From: Adineta steineri | Lineage: Eukaryota > Rotifera > Eurotatoria > Adinetida > Adinetidae | Direction: 5' to 3' | Length of the DNA: 64,000 bases | NCBI GenBank assembly: GCA_905250115.1 | Contig: CAJNOI010000201.1 | Location: 62,001-126,000 of the forward strand | Shown here: positions 49,165 to 61,115 of the stretch, piece by piece | How positions within the stretch are numbered: the first letter of the stretch is position 1 | Layout of the letters: every line of letters starts with the position of its first letter | Notes under the pieces: model-generated | The model's database searches: none | What the model saw: the letters and a program-made list of their open reading frames with translations, nothing else | What the model was told of the DNA's origin: nothing | Program-made: the position numbers and the translations under genes

Positions 49165-52100
49165 TGATAAGCTTTAATCAACGAAATCTAGAGAGATGAA
49201 ATAAAAATATACATATATATATATATACGTACATATATAATAAGAATTGCTCTATTTGCTTTTCTAGTTACTTATATGACAGAAAACAAGCGTTTTTTTC
49301 TCAGTTCTAAGTCAATACATGTCCGTTATGTTTCTCTTTCTTTTTCCTGAATGTTTCTGGAAACGACAATGTCATATAGACAGTTCTGACGACATAAATC
49401 ATAGTATTCACAGTTTCTTTTTTTTTTCCTTTCTCGTTATTTTTCTCTCTATTTATAAACGTTATAGATCTAATAATTTTATTCTCAATTCTTTCTTTTT
49501 CTTGTCTTTAGAAAATTCATTCCATTAAATTTCACCTAGATCATAAAATGATATTAATGACATATCAAATTTAATTGTTCTTTACTCTTTTTCTTTTATA
49601 TATTAAGATATCGTTAGATTATGAAATTTGATATGATATACTATCATTAGGAGTTTGTTTGATTGACGAGCACACAAAAGAAAAAAAAAGCCTTATGCTG
49701 ATATTTACAAAGTTATTGAAGCAATAAATTCGATATATATTTTTTTTTCGTTCTTAATGATAATCATATTGGTTAGGGTTGTAATCAAATAATGGATGAC
49801 TCTTTTTTTTAATCTAATCTATCTTCCGGAATAAAGTTGTAGATAAGAAATATTTGCACTAGAAAGTCATATAAAGGCAACAAAGTTTTACAGGATATTG
49901 ATACACAGTTTTTTCATATAATGTATAATCATGAATATCTTAGACCTACTTGTTATCAAATTAAGAGTTAAAGAATGATCTTTTCAAGTAATATTCACAT
50001 GGTTAAATAGATTAACATAAAAAAGAGACAATCTTTTCGTAGTTAATATGCAAATATTTCTTCACAAACATTAAGTCAACAATTCTTGTCAATAGCATAA
50101 TTAACCTTAAGTCTTTGATATATTTATATAAATACAGATGTGAAAAGATAAAAATATGCTAAATATTCTTATTTTCAAAGCTAAAAAGAAACCAGATTAG
50201 CTATTTCAACTAACTATAGATCATTCATTCTTTATTCAATATTTGATATACACAAAGGAATAATTTCAAGAGAACTTTCATCTTGATAGATTCTGGCAAC
50301 TGTTAATCGTATATAGATAAAATAACACTTGTGTCTGTCAGTATTAGTAGTTTGTGTTGTTTCATAATCTTTTTTTTTCGGGTTTTTTATTGATCATATG
50401 AAATGCTATAGAGTAGAGAAATAGAGAATAGTACTTTTATTCTTTATCTCATTTCCTGAACTGTTTTTTTGACATAGTTCTTGAGAATTTATCAAGTGTT
50501 GAGAGATATTTTGACAAAAGAAACATTGTTTTTTTTACGGAAAAGACAAAAAGAATCTATTTTGTCAACACATAATACATTTTGTCAACACATAATACAT
50601 TTTGTCAATAGTTATATATCATGGAGCTATTAATATAGAATAACAAATGTAAATTCAACTATTCTATATGTGTCAGATGCCTTTTACACATTTTTCTAAA
50701 AAACAAATAGAAAGAAAACTATCATTGATCGTAAGAAATTCTCGAGAGACATTGTTCACGAACGATAAAATTAATCATCACTAACAAAATGTCTACAAAA
50801 AAAACAAAGTATTCCTACTTTTAGTATGATTTAACTACACTAATGAATATATAGTTCTTATCAATCAGAAACAATGTATTTATATTAATACATCAATTCA
50901 ACCGTATAATAAGAAACTAAATAGGCAAATTATAAAATATACGTACTTTCTTCGTTAAGACATTATTAAGAATAATATCTAAAATATTTATTCATGACAA
51001 AAATGGACTTCTTTACATTTAATATTGAAGTAAAAACGTCATCAAAATTTTTTTTATTATTCGAACAAAAATACGATATATCCGACAAACGGAAGTACAA
51101 TTTCTTGTTTTATAATTACATATTTTCATTAACAAAAGTATGGTATATCTGTCAAACGATAGAAAACAGCATTATCATTATTATTATTATTATCTTCTAA
51201 TCTTCTTTTATGAGTCTTGAAAAATATGATTTATATATTATTTATTCTAGTTTTGTCATATAACACATCATATGTGTATAATATGGTGTTAACCGGAAAT
51301 TGACTTGCCGATTTACAAGACTGATGGAAACACTTGCATTGAGATAGAGAGAGAGAGAAAAAGAATGTTAGCCTTAAGGAATTCATCAGTATAGAAGAAT
51401 CTCATGGTACTTTCACATTGTTTTTAGATTACTAATGAGTATTATTAACATTTTCTTTTGCATATCATATAACCTTGACTTAGATATTATTTTTAAAAAA
51501 CTAATAAAAATGTGCTAACGCTATATTCATCTCTATTATATAAAATAAGAAAATATTTTCTTAATTATTTCATGTAATCGAGAATATAATATGAAATTAT
51601 ACTTGTAAAAAATTAATAATTGAAATCATTAGGGAGAATATGCGGAGGTTTTCTGTTAACTTTACTCAACATTAAACAGCAAACATTAATGTAATAGGAC
51701 GCTAAAGAAATAGTTTTATTGTCATACTTAGTAATACTATTCATGTATAAAGAATATGTCAATTTTTAACATAACAGAAGTTTGTGTGGTAAAAAAGACA
51801 GAAGAAAGTTGTTGATAATAATAATAAGAAGAAGAACAACAACACTATTAACGCCATCGTTAGTATAGACAAAACTAATCAACTAGATATTCAAGACAAA
51901 CAATCATAACATGAAGAATATTTTCCATGAAAATCATTTGTTTTTTTTCAAATCAAAATAATAATATATACGCTTTGGATTACAGTCTAGGTCAATTTAT
52001 ACTAAGCTAAATCAAAGAATTCATCGTGACATAGTCATAAGAAGATTAATAATTGATAACGAAGAGATCATGAGTTGTTATACTATATATTATCGAATAA

Positions 52101-53071
52101 AATGTGTATTTGTTTAAAATTTATCATGCATAATGTTATGTTGTAAGATTATTTTATAAATATGTATGTCAAAATCATGAATGTAATGTAAGATTTAATA
52201 GTTTCATTTTCCTATCGGAAGGAAAAGTCAATGTTAGAAAATTTTTTTCTATAAAAAGAAAGGAAGGAATTAATTTACTAGATCAGGCGAGTCATCTAAT
52301 TTAGTAGTTCTAGGGATGCAAAAGTAATGAAACCGAGTTTATTAGTGACCGTAGCTAATCGATTAGTCGTTTGAACCGAATAAAAAAAAAACGGTACTTA
52401 TCGTTAATATAAATTGAAGTCATCATTAGCATCCCTGAATAGGTTTTGTCCACAAATTATACCTATTCACCCGATATAGTTCGGAAAATGAGTAATTTAA
52501 TATCCTTATTAGAATATTCCAGACAATTAAATTTAATAGCATGATGTGATAAATAATTCAGTAGGATAAAACTGAATCGTATAATGTCGTAATTTGGTAT
52601 TGATTATAATTAAGACTACGATGGGCGGAGAAGAAACAGTCGCATTTTCATCTTTTCCTTTCCAAAAACACGTAAATAATTCTCTCTATATCTAATCAAT
52701 AGAGTGGATAAATACCACTGTGAGATATATTTATTCGAAAGAATATGTACTTTAATTCTATAAAACCATGTTTGTTGGTTTTTACGTAAGTCATGCATTT
52801 CTTTTAATACTGATTATATCTTATTTCTATCAGGAAGCTTAGAATTTATGTCGGATTTTTTTAATTCTTCTCATACGATAGATGTCGTTTTATTAAAATA
52901 AAAAAATTCAATAAAATTTATAATTATTTTTTTTTATTATACTAAATGAATTAGTTGAAAATTTTTCTTCATTTAAAATAATATTTTATAACAATAAACC
53001 AATCAATGGAATGTGCGGGTAGTATAATCCATGGATAAGTAAAGTCTCGATTAATTTCATTAAAATTAAAT
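49165..53071. other. Long intergenic, right-arm counterpart of 7420-11292
   Basis: No gene is supported. It includes a 20-bp tandem duplication absent from the left arm (50571-50610). Confidence 0.6.
50571..50610. repeat. 20-bp tandem duplication, right arm only
   Basis: The unit CAACACATAATACATTTTGT occurs twice in a row. The left arm has one copy (complement near 9875-9905). This fits replication slippage or a small duplication after the arms split. Confidence 0.7.
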
Positions 53072-53865
53072 ATGAATTGGACGCATCGTCGTCCGTTTCG
53101 ACAACAATTTACTAATGGTGGAGTAAGTTAATTTATTTTAAATATTTCTATTTTTAAATAATATTTTCATTTTTTAGAATATGAATAAAATTCCAATTAA
53201 TCGTCCATTAACAACATATCATGGTCTATCAAAATCGATATCAAATCAACCTATTGATGCAATTCGTCTTCAATTAGCTGATTATGATAATCCATGTCCA
53301 GTTCATCATCAACAATCTCATCGTAATCATCCATATATAACAACATTTTCTGATCAACAATCATCTGTACGACGAACACATTCATCTATTCATTCAATTT
53401 CAACAGTTGAAACAGATTTTGTTCATCAGTAAAATTCTTTACTTTCGCTTTTTTTGTCTTTTCTAAATAAAATTTTTAGACGAGTATCAACTATTCATAC
53501 ATATCCATCATCATCTTCAATTATTGGACAACAAGAAATTATTAATGAACCAATAATGCCTGCTATTGAACAAATATCCAATGAATCTATTCATGAACAA
53601 TCGAATCAAGTAATAGAAACAAAATTTAATTGAAAAGAAAAAATATTTTCTTTTATTTTTAAAGTGTCGAACATGTTTAATGTTAATCGAAATTGTTGAT
53701 CAACAAGCTCAACAAATTCGACAACATACAGAACAAATTTCTCAACAAACTGATTTATTAGCAAAATTAGCTCGACGTTTTGCTGAATTTGAAGAAAGTA
53801 TCGATGAACAAAAATCAGATATGACTATAGAACAACAAGTTACAAATATACCAATTAATACTTAG
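53072..53865 (+). CDS. Small coiled-coil protein, right-arm allele, function unknown
   Basis: This is the intact allele of 6625-7419, with the same four-exon layout (MNWTHRRPFRQQFTNGG, then MNKIPINRPLTTYHGLSK, then a Ser/Glu/Gln exon, then the CRTCLMLIEIVDQQAQQ coiled-coil exon). Substitutions relative to the left allele are few and keep the frame (TYHGL against TFNHL, MTIEQQ against MTTEQQ). No known domain was recognised. Confidence 0.72.
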
Positions 53866-55007
53866 AATATAATTGTATAATAGATTTTAATTTTATTAGA
53901 AATTCATAGAAAATGAAAATATAATATAAAATTATTGAAATACATTCATGTTTTAGAATACTTCCATGATCAAAAATGGAATCGATCTACCAGGACAGAT
54001 TTTGCCTAATTTTTTTCATGAATATTTCATCAGATGTTATTATCGCGTAGTAGCAGTAGATGTGAATATGTAAAAATTATTTATAAGCGGCCTATTGAAG
54101 ATACAATCTCAACAGAGAAGTATGATACTTTAAAGTATATATTAGCACTGGTTATTGTCTATTTCGAAAAAAAATGACGTTGATGACAGGAGAGGAAGAC
54201 GTATATATTATATATTCATGGTAGATAATAACGATGATGTCATCGAGAGTGATCTCGTTAAAGTACATGGAATGCGGTTTTATTGTAAGTAAATTTTGTA
54301 GATATTTCTATGTCAGATAATTAGTAATAGTAGTCTGTTAGATAAAGAATTCAAAATGAAGCAATTTACTTTAATAGAAACTTTAAGACAAAATAAATTC
54401 GAAATTCCTGTGGAATTTCAGTTAAAGAAATTGGCTCATAGATATTCGGTTCTCACAATAAGTCTTAATTCTCTCTTTTATGTACCATGCTCATATTGAG
54501 AACGAAAAATATAAACATCGTTTCTTTGTAATGGGTACTATTTATATGATCAATTGTTTTTCTTATAGCGTGATCAGTATTTTGATCAGTAAATATATCT
54601 TTTCTGAGCAGTAAATAATGTCGAATGTCAGTAATCACGATCAGGGTGTGATTGTGGGCGTGAATGTGTCTATGGGTGTGAGTGTCCATTCCTTATCCAC
54701 TCACATCCACATCCTCACCCTCACCTTCGCCCTTTTACTGACCATTTAATTTGTATCCTTTGTAATTACTCAAACAATGCAACAATTTCAAACAGCTACA
54801 TTGTAAATATGGAGTATCTATTTATAAGCAAGATAGTGTAAAACGCATTTTTCTTGTACTACTTATTCTAAAGAAATAATAACCAGCAGTTTAACATTTT
54901 CAAAAAAAGTTATATTTGAAAAAATAAGAATGTATACGATTTGCGTGGTTAGTACTACATTTATACAATTATCAATCGTTTAATTCTAGTACTAGTATTT
55001 TGATGCT
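53866..55007. other. Intergenic, right arm, holds TG-rich minisatellite
   Basis: The spacer corresponds to 5268-6624 but lacks the 267-bp insert. It contains the expanded TG/CA-rich tract at 54641-54732. No gene seen. Confidence 0.65.
54641..54732. repeat. TG-rich minisatellite/hairpin, right-arm allele
   Basis: A TG-rich half (AGGGTGTGATTGTGGGCGTG, then ATGGGTGTGAGTG) faces a CA-rich half (CACTCACATCCACATCCTCA, then CCCTCACC) across TCCATTCCTTATC. The left-arm allele (5895-5940) is about half as long, so the tract is length-variable between haplotypes. Confidence 0.65.
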
Positions 55008-57858
55008 TATATAGTTAATTCTTCATTATTATTAGCTGATGGAAAGTCAGTATATTCTTTGTTTTCTGTACTTGAATTTGTATTATTTGTTGATGTTCTA
55101 CAATAATAAAAAAATTCTTATTAGATATTGTAAAAAGTTTTGCTTATTTACTTTTCAGTATTTGATTCAATAGGATCAATTTTATTGTGGACTAGCAATG
55201 AAACTGATTTTATTGATGATGGCTCTGATTTCGTAGTATCTTGTTGACGTAATATACGATTAACGATTGATAAAAAAGATTCATGGTCATTATTTGGTTG
55301 TGGAGTTGAAACAAGAGAATTCTAAAATTAGAATAGAAAAAAAAAAACTTCATAAAATTCTTTCTAATATATCATACCCATGAATTTCGTTTCATATTTG
55401 CTGATGAAGGTTTTGTTAACATACCAGTATTTGGTGCTGAATGATGTTGTCTTACTTGACTATTGGAAAATGTTTCTTTAATTTTTGGTATTATATTCTT
55501 ATAACGATGTGAATTCGAAGTTTTTGATTTATGTTCATCATCAGATTCTTGTATATCAATTTGTTGAATATTATTATTTTGTTGAGATGAGTATGAAGAA
55601 AAAAATTGCGAAAGTCTTGCAATAAATTCATTTTTTGAGCGTTCTCTTTGATTAACAATACGTAATTGAAAAACATCTTTTTTTAAAATAATATTCATTG
55701 TATTTAATATTAATGTAAGAAAATAAGTTCGAAATGTTTCATCATGTTTATAAATACCACCAGATGGTTTATCAATAGGTTCAATATCACAACGACGCCA
55801 AATTTCTATCTAGAAAAAAACAAAAAATAACAAAAGAAAACTTATTTATTTGAATTAATAATCTAACTTTATAATGAAGTTGAGAATTAATTTCCATTGG
55901 TTGAACTGTAATATAAACTTGTATCATTTTTCCAAGAATAAAATCGGGTTGAAATCTACTTCCAATTTCTTGGAAAACTATACATAATAATGCATTACCA
56001 ATTAAACCTTTTCGATGAATAAATTCTTTATCATTGATTTCCGATGGAATTATTGGTGCAATATTAAACATTATTTGATGATTTTCATAGAATGTAAAAT
56101 AAGAATAAAGTCCATGTTCATTTGTTTTTATATCAAGATCACCACGATATTTATTAAAATCTTTTAATTCAATACGTTCACTTATTAAATTTAGAAAATT
56201 CTTCATTTCGATGGACATATCATTATTACTTAAAATTTCATTTTCATTTGTTTGATTTAAACGTTGAAAAATAAAACCAATCTTATTTGAATATTGATCA
56301 TCAATATATTTATCAAATTCAAGAAGTTTTTCATTGGCCTTAAATATAAATAAATGAAAACAAATAGTGTACATTCAATAGAAATGTACTAGTCTCAAAA
56401 AAGTATTCGTAAATATAGTTCTAGAGTGAGAATTAGAAGGAGGGATTTTTAATGGCTATGATTTAAGTGGTCATTGGATGAAAAATCAGTGAACTAAAAG
56501 TGTAGGAATTAAAATTCGTTATTTATTTCTATTCTATGATGTCAACGATTGATAGATGGTATTTACTTTTCTCTTGAGGGTGTGCGACTATATCCTACTC
56601 AGATCCTCGAAATGTAACTACCCAGCTTTTCTATTGGTATGCCTATACGGTTGAAATATTGCAAACCAACAGCAATGGCAGTCTCAATTGAAGAAAAGAT
56701 AAAGCAAGTCTATTGATGGAATAATTTAATATTCGTTCTCTTTATTAGCACTAATTCATAGATTACTTACTCATTATTACAGTAGGTTTCTATGGTTCTT
56801 TCTTTTACTAAAGTATACTTTACACTGACAGAAGATGCTTTCTACAAATCAATAAAAAACTCTGTCTTAATGAATACGAATTATCGTCGATAATTATCTC
56901 AAATATCGCTGTGTTTAGTTATCTCATATTAAACATCTTAAATTCTTAATTCTTTGTGTAAAAAAACTTTTAAAAACTAACATCAGATTCGAGCTCAACG
57001 AAATCGATTATCCTTCGGTCAACCCTTATAAAAAAATTCCTTTTATATCTTTACCTAATTTTTGGACTAATCAGCGAAGTGCGGATACACTAACAATTTA
57101 TTCTAGGTCATAAATAGAAAATCTAATTGTAATTCGAAAAAAAGAATCAAATAACCAGATATTTCAATGATTTTTATCTACACTATTGATCTATCTAATC
57201 GTTTTAAATATAAATATAGGAAACTATTCGAAAGCAATAATTTTATTTGTTCATTTTAAAAAATTAATAACAATTTTCATACTTTAATATGATGAATAAT
57301 TTCATAATGTTGAATAGATGATAATTGAGCTTTTTGAAATAAACTATGTAAAATATTTTTTTCATTTTTGATATTTATTTTATCTGATACGTCATAATTG
57401 TTATTCATTGTACTTGAACGAAATAATATGAATATATATGTCATAGTAAAAATAAAATTTTTCTTACCGAATAAGAGCTCGAACTAGTTGATGTTCTTCT
57501 TCGTCATTATTTATTTTTAAATAATCAGATGTTGATTTATTATCTATATCATTTATTTCTATTGGAATTGATCGAATAGAAGCTATAAATAAACCTTCAT
57601 GTTCGAGTTTACCACAATAATTTATATGATACTATAAATAAAAGAAAATAATTTACAAAAACTCAATGAATAGATTAAACATACATTATCAAAAAAATCT
57701 TTTTCATATGCTTGTGAAATACCCAAAGGTGCTTTTAATTTATATTGATAATTTTCATTATGTTGACTATCATTAAAATTTGATTGAAGAATAAATGAAG
57801 ATTCTTCCGAATTTGTTACTGTTGTTTTATCATTTCGATTAGAATTTAATTCATCCAT
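55008..57858 (-). CDS. Rap1GAP-like GTPase-activating protein, right-arm allele
   Basis: This is the allele of 2441-5267 with the same seven-exon layout and the same IGN asparagine-thumb core (GLIGNALLCIVFQEIGS). Protein differences are few and conservative or in low-complexity regions: LRISQTY to LGISQAY in exon 1, FLTLIS to FLNLIS, FQEVGS to FQEIGS, QPIEIN to QPMEIN, QDTSKSE to QDTTKSE. No frame break was seen, so both alleles look functional. Confidence 0.84.
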
Positions 57859-59034
57859 TGAGAATATTTTTCTACTGATAGGTTACCGAGTATGAGACAC
57901 AATAAATATCTCAATATGAAAATTATTGCTTTTTTCTTATTCTTAATAGACAACAAGGTATTTTATCTTGATATACATGTGTATAATAATAAGCATAAAA
58001 TAGATATGTGAGTCATTAATGATATTCATCCAATCGTAACTAACAATTTTTTATTTTGTGATATAATATGTTCCTATTGATGGGTGGGGCACAAGTACTA
58101 TACAAATTACGTTGTAGAGAAAGCCTTTTTGAGCTTCCGAAAAAATTTTCAAATGAATTTTTTTCGAGTTTTATATTGTATGCATTAGAATATTATTAAA
58201 GTATGTAAGAAGAAAAAATTTTTTTTTAATTGTGCAAATTGATGTTAATACCTTCGAAATTTTATGAAAACGGAATTCACTATATATATCATTCGGAAAG
58301 CTCTAGAATATTAGTATATTTAATATCCTGTTTCTATATAAATCAACTCGTCGAAAAAAATTCTTTAAACACCATAGTCAACAGGCACCTCCGCAAAAAA
58401 TTTTTTCGGGGGGATTGACGACTTTGCAAAAAAGTTTATCATTGAAAAAGGTTATTTCAAATTTTTAAAAATTCTTCGTCCTGTATTCCTCTCTAGGTAT
58501 TATAACTTTTTTTTGGGGAGGGGGGAGATCGATCCCCTATTCCCCCCTCTGCGGACGTCCCTGATAGTTAGAACTTTTAATATACTCGAATGGATACATT
58601 TTGATCAAGTCAGACGCTCTTATCAATAGATTGAAATAATAGGATTTTTTGTCTATTCTTTCAACTTTATAAAACCAGTACAAATATACATATAGTTTCA
58701 CATTGACATCATTTGATGATAACTGTTTTTGGTTATATTATTTTTGAATATGTATTGAGGGTATGATATAATCCAAACTCGTATAATATCTTATCATTAA
58801 GAATTGTACAAAAAAATCAAATAGACATTTTGATACAATCACGTGATATTGAAATAGAAAATGACGTATTTGATAATTCGATAAAAATCAATGAATATTT
58901 AAAATAATTAATTATGTGTATGTTTGAGTACTACAAATACTAACATTGTGTGAAGTTTGTACAAATAGTTTTATTTATTTTGAAATATACAACTGAAGCT
59001 GTTTATACAATCAAAGAAAAAGAAAAAGAAAAAC
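57859..59034. other. Intergenic, right arm, holds the hAT-type MITE
   Basis: This is the counterpart of 1274-2440. No gene is supported; a short ORF at 58230-58418 overlaps the MITE. Confidence 0.65.
58382..58563 (-). mobile_element. hAT-type MITE, right-arm copy
   Basis: 182 bp. The ends CAGGCACCTCCGCA (58382) and TGCGGACGTCCCTG (58563) are inverted repeats matching at 12 of 14 positions. The flanking octamers ATAGTCAA (58374-58381) and ATAGTTAG (58564-58571) match at 6 of 8, as expected of an old 8-bp hAT target duplication. The interior holds G and C homopolymers (GGGGAGGGGGG and complement). The C tracts are much longer in the left copy. Confidence 0.72.
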
Positions 59035-61115
59035 TTAATTTTGTTTATTTGAAACACGTTGAATGTCATTTGTAATCTCTGTAACATATGGATGAGTTGA
59101 AATAAATGAATAACGAAGAACTGCTGCTGCTTTTTTATAGTAAGCTAATGCTCGATCAATATCACCTTTATCTTCATACGCAAGTCCAATATTTCTCAAT
59201 GTAAATGCAATATCAGGATGTTGTGCAGGAAGAGATTTCGTACGAATTTGAAGTGATTTTTGAAAATATTCTAATGATAGATCTTTGTTACCTAGAAATC
59301 GTTGTAGTACACCTATATTTCCATATGAATCACCAAGATGTGGATGATTATCCGGAAGACATTTTTCCCAAATAGCAAGTGATTTTTGATAAAAATCTAA
59401 TGCATCATAATATCTTTTTTCTTTCTGATACACATTACCCATATTATTTAAACATGAAGCAACATCATAATGATTTTCTCCATAGATTCGTTTACAAATT
59501 GTTAATGCTTTATTGAATGCATCTAATGCAGCTTCATAATCACCTTTTTGAGCATAAACAGTAGCTATACTATTATAATTTGATGCCATACGTGGATGAT
59601 CAACATCTAATGTTTGCATATCAAATTCAAGTAATTTTCTATGCCATTTTAAACTTGCTTCATAATCACCTTTATGATATGCGACACTACCCAATTGAAA
59701 ATAACAATCAACAATATCTGGATGATCACGTGTAAGTTGATTAACTAAACGAAGAAGATATTTTTCAGCATATTCAAATTTGCCCATTTTTCTTAATATT
59801 CGACTAAATTTTAAAAGATTTGTTTCTTTTTCTCCCGGTTCATTTTTCATATGTTGAAAAAGTGATTGTAATTGATGATCATCAAATGAACATAAACTCA
59901 TTTGTATAATCCATATTCCATGACTATCTTTACGTATTTTATTTATTTTAAATATTGATCCAACCATAAAAAGAATTTCTTCTTCATCAGGATAATAACT
60001 TAGTGCTGTTATATTACTAAATGGTTTAATATTTTCAATCCGTGGATCAGCATCAATTTCAAAAAATACTTGTTCAACATCAAGTGTAACATCAACTAAT
60101 GAGAGAAATGAACGAGCACGATGTCGACTTAAACTTGTTGAAAGAAATGAATTCATTGAAATAATTTTTCCAACAGATTTTCGAAGTAATTGTATTTCAC
60201 CTTTGGACATAACTTGGGCACGATAAACACGTATAGGTACTTGACATTTATTTTTTTCTAATTGTTGTTCAATATCACGAATAAAAAAACGAAATAAATA
60301 AAGTAAATCAATATTTTGAACTCGAAGTGCTTTATTTAATAGACGATGAAGAAATGAATGACGTGTATACCACCATAATGATTGATCAGGTGAATATTGT
60401 CGTTGAAATTCTTTTAAAATTTTTAATTCAAAACGATTATCTTTATATAATTGTTTACATAAATGTACAAGTTCATCTTCATCTCTTGCCGATGATTTCA
60501 TTCGAATAAGACAATCAATTAATAATTGTGAATGAAGAAATTCACCATTTAAATCACTTGTTGATTGTTCTTCAGTACTATTACCAGAATTAAATATATT
60601 TATTAATAAAGAATCATCAATTTTTGAATGATGTCGTTGAACTTGTTCGGATTTAATTTTTGTCATTAATTCACTGAATTTTGTAAAAACACCTTTGATC
60701 TAAATAAAAACAAAATTCTTGAATAGATATTGAAAGAAAGAAAAAAAATAACAATAATTTATTGATATGAAATTACTTTTGGATAATATTGAGCCCATTG
60801 TTGATGAGTTTGTTGATTAAAACAATATATATAAATGGAAATAATTTGTGTAAATCGAGCAAGTTTAGGAACAATAAGTTGTCCTAATTTTCCATTAACA
60901 ATAAAAAAAACTCGATCATGTTTATTCAATGATTGAATATAACGTAGACATTGTTGATCATCTTCAAATACTTTTAAGTGATTTATTATCTGTCGAAGTT
61001 TATTTTGTGCTTGAATATTTTGTGACGAATCATTGACTGATGAATCAAGCCAAATTAAAGAATAGATTTCGAAACTTGGATCAGCTTCAGTTGTATTGGG
61101 TAAAGTTGTTTCCAT
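59035..61115 (-). CDS. ART-TPR protein, right-arm allele (complete)
   Basis: Two exons join in frame to 667 aa: 61115-60777 and 60699-59035. The start is METTLPNTTEADPSFEIYSL; an in-frame Met at 61178 would add a hydrophobic 21-residue leader coded by AT-rich DNA and is less likely. Exon 1 carries a Rossmann-like segment (QDQQCLRYIQSLNKHDR-type, then VFFIVNGKLGQLIVPKL) typical of the N-terminus of these rotifer proteins. The ART domain has Arg in VYRAQ (about 273), STS in FLSTSLS (about 300) and the Glu cluster DEEEILF (about 352-354), matching the R-S-ExE triad of arginine-directed mono-ADP-ribosyltransferases. About six kinesin-light-chain-like TPRs fill about 400-660. It is probably a cytosolic protein modifier; the target is unknown. 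This family is strongly expanded in bdelloids. Confidence 0.88.

Larger units (their letters stand above)
42900..60307 (-). repeat. Right arm of the ~17.4-kb inverted repeat
   Basis: This is the reverse-complement partner of 1-17461. It starts at the first base after the N gap and runs past 60307, where the left partner leaves the window. Private differences from the left arm are a 76-bp foldback insertion (43646-43721), an extra 20-bp tandem unit near 50571, a longer TG-rich minisatellite (54641-54732), a one-base frameshift in the peptide receptor (48130-48135), and absence of the 267-bp retro-type insert found at 5509-5775. Confidence 0.97.
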
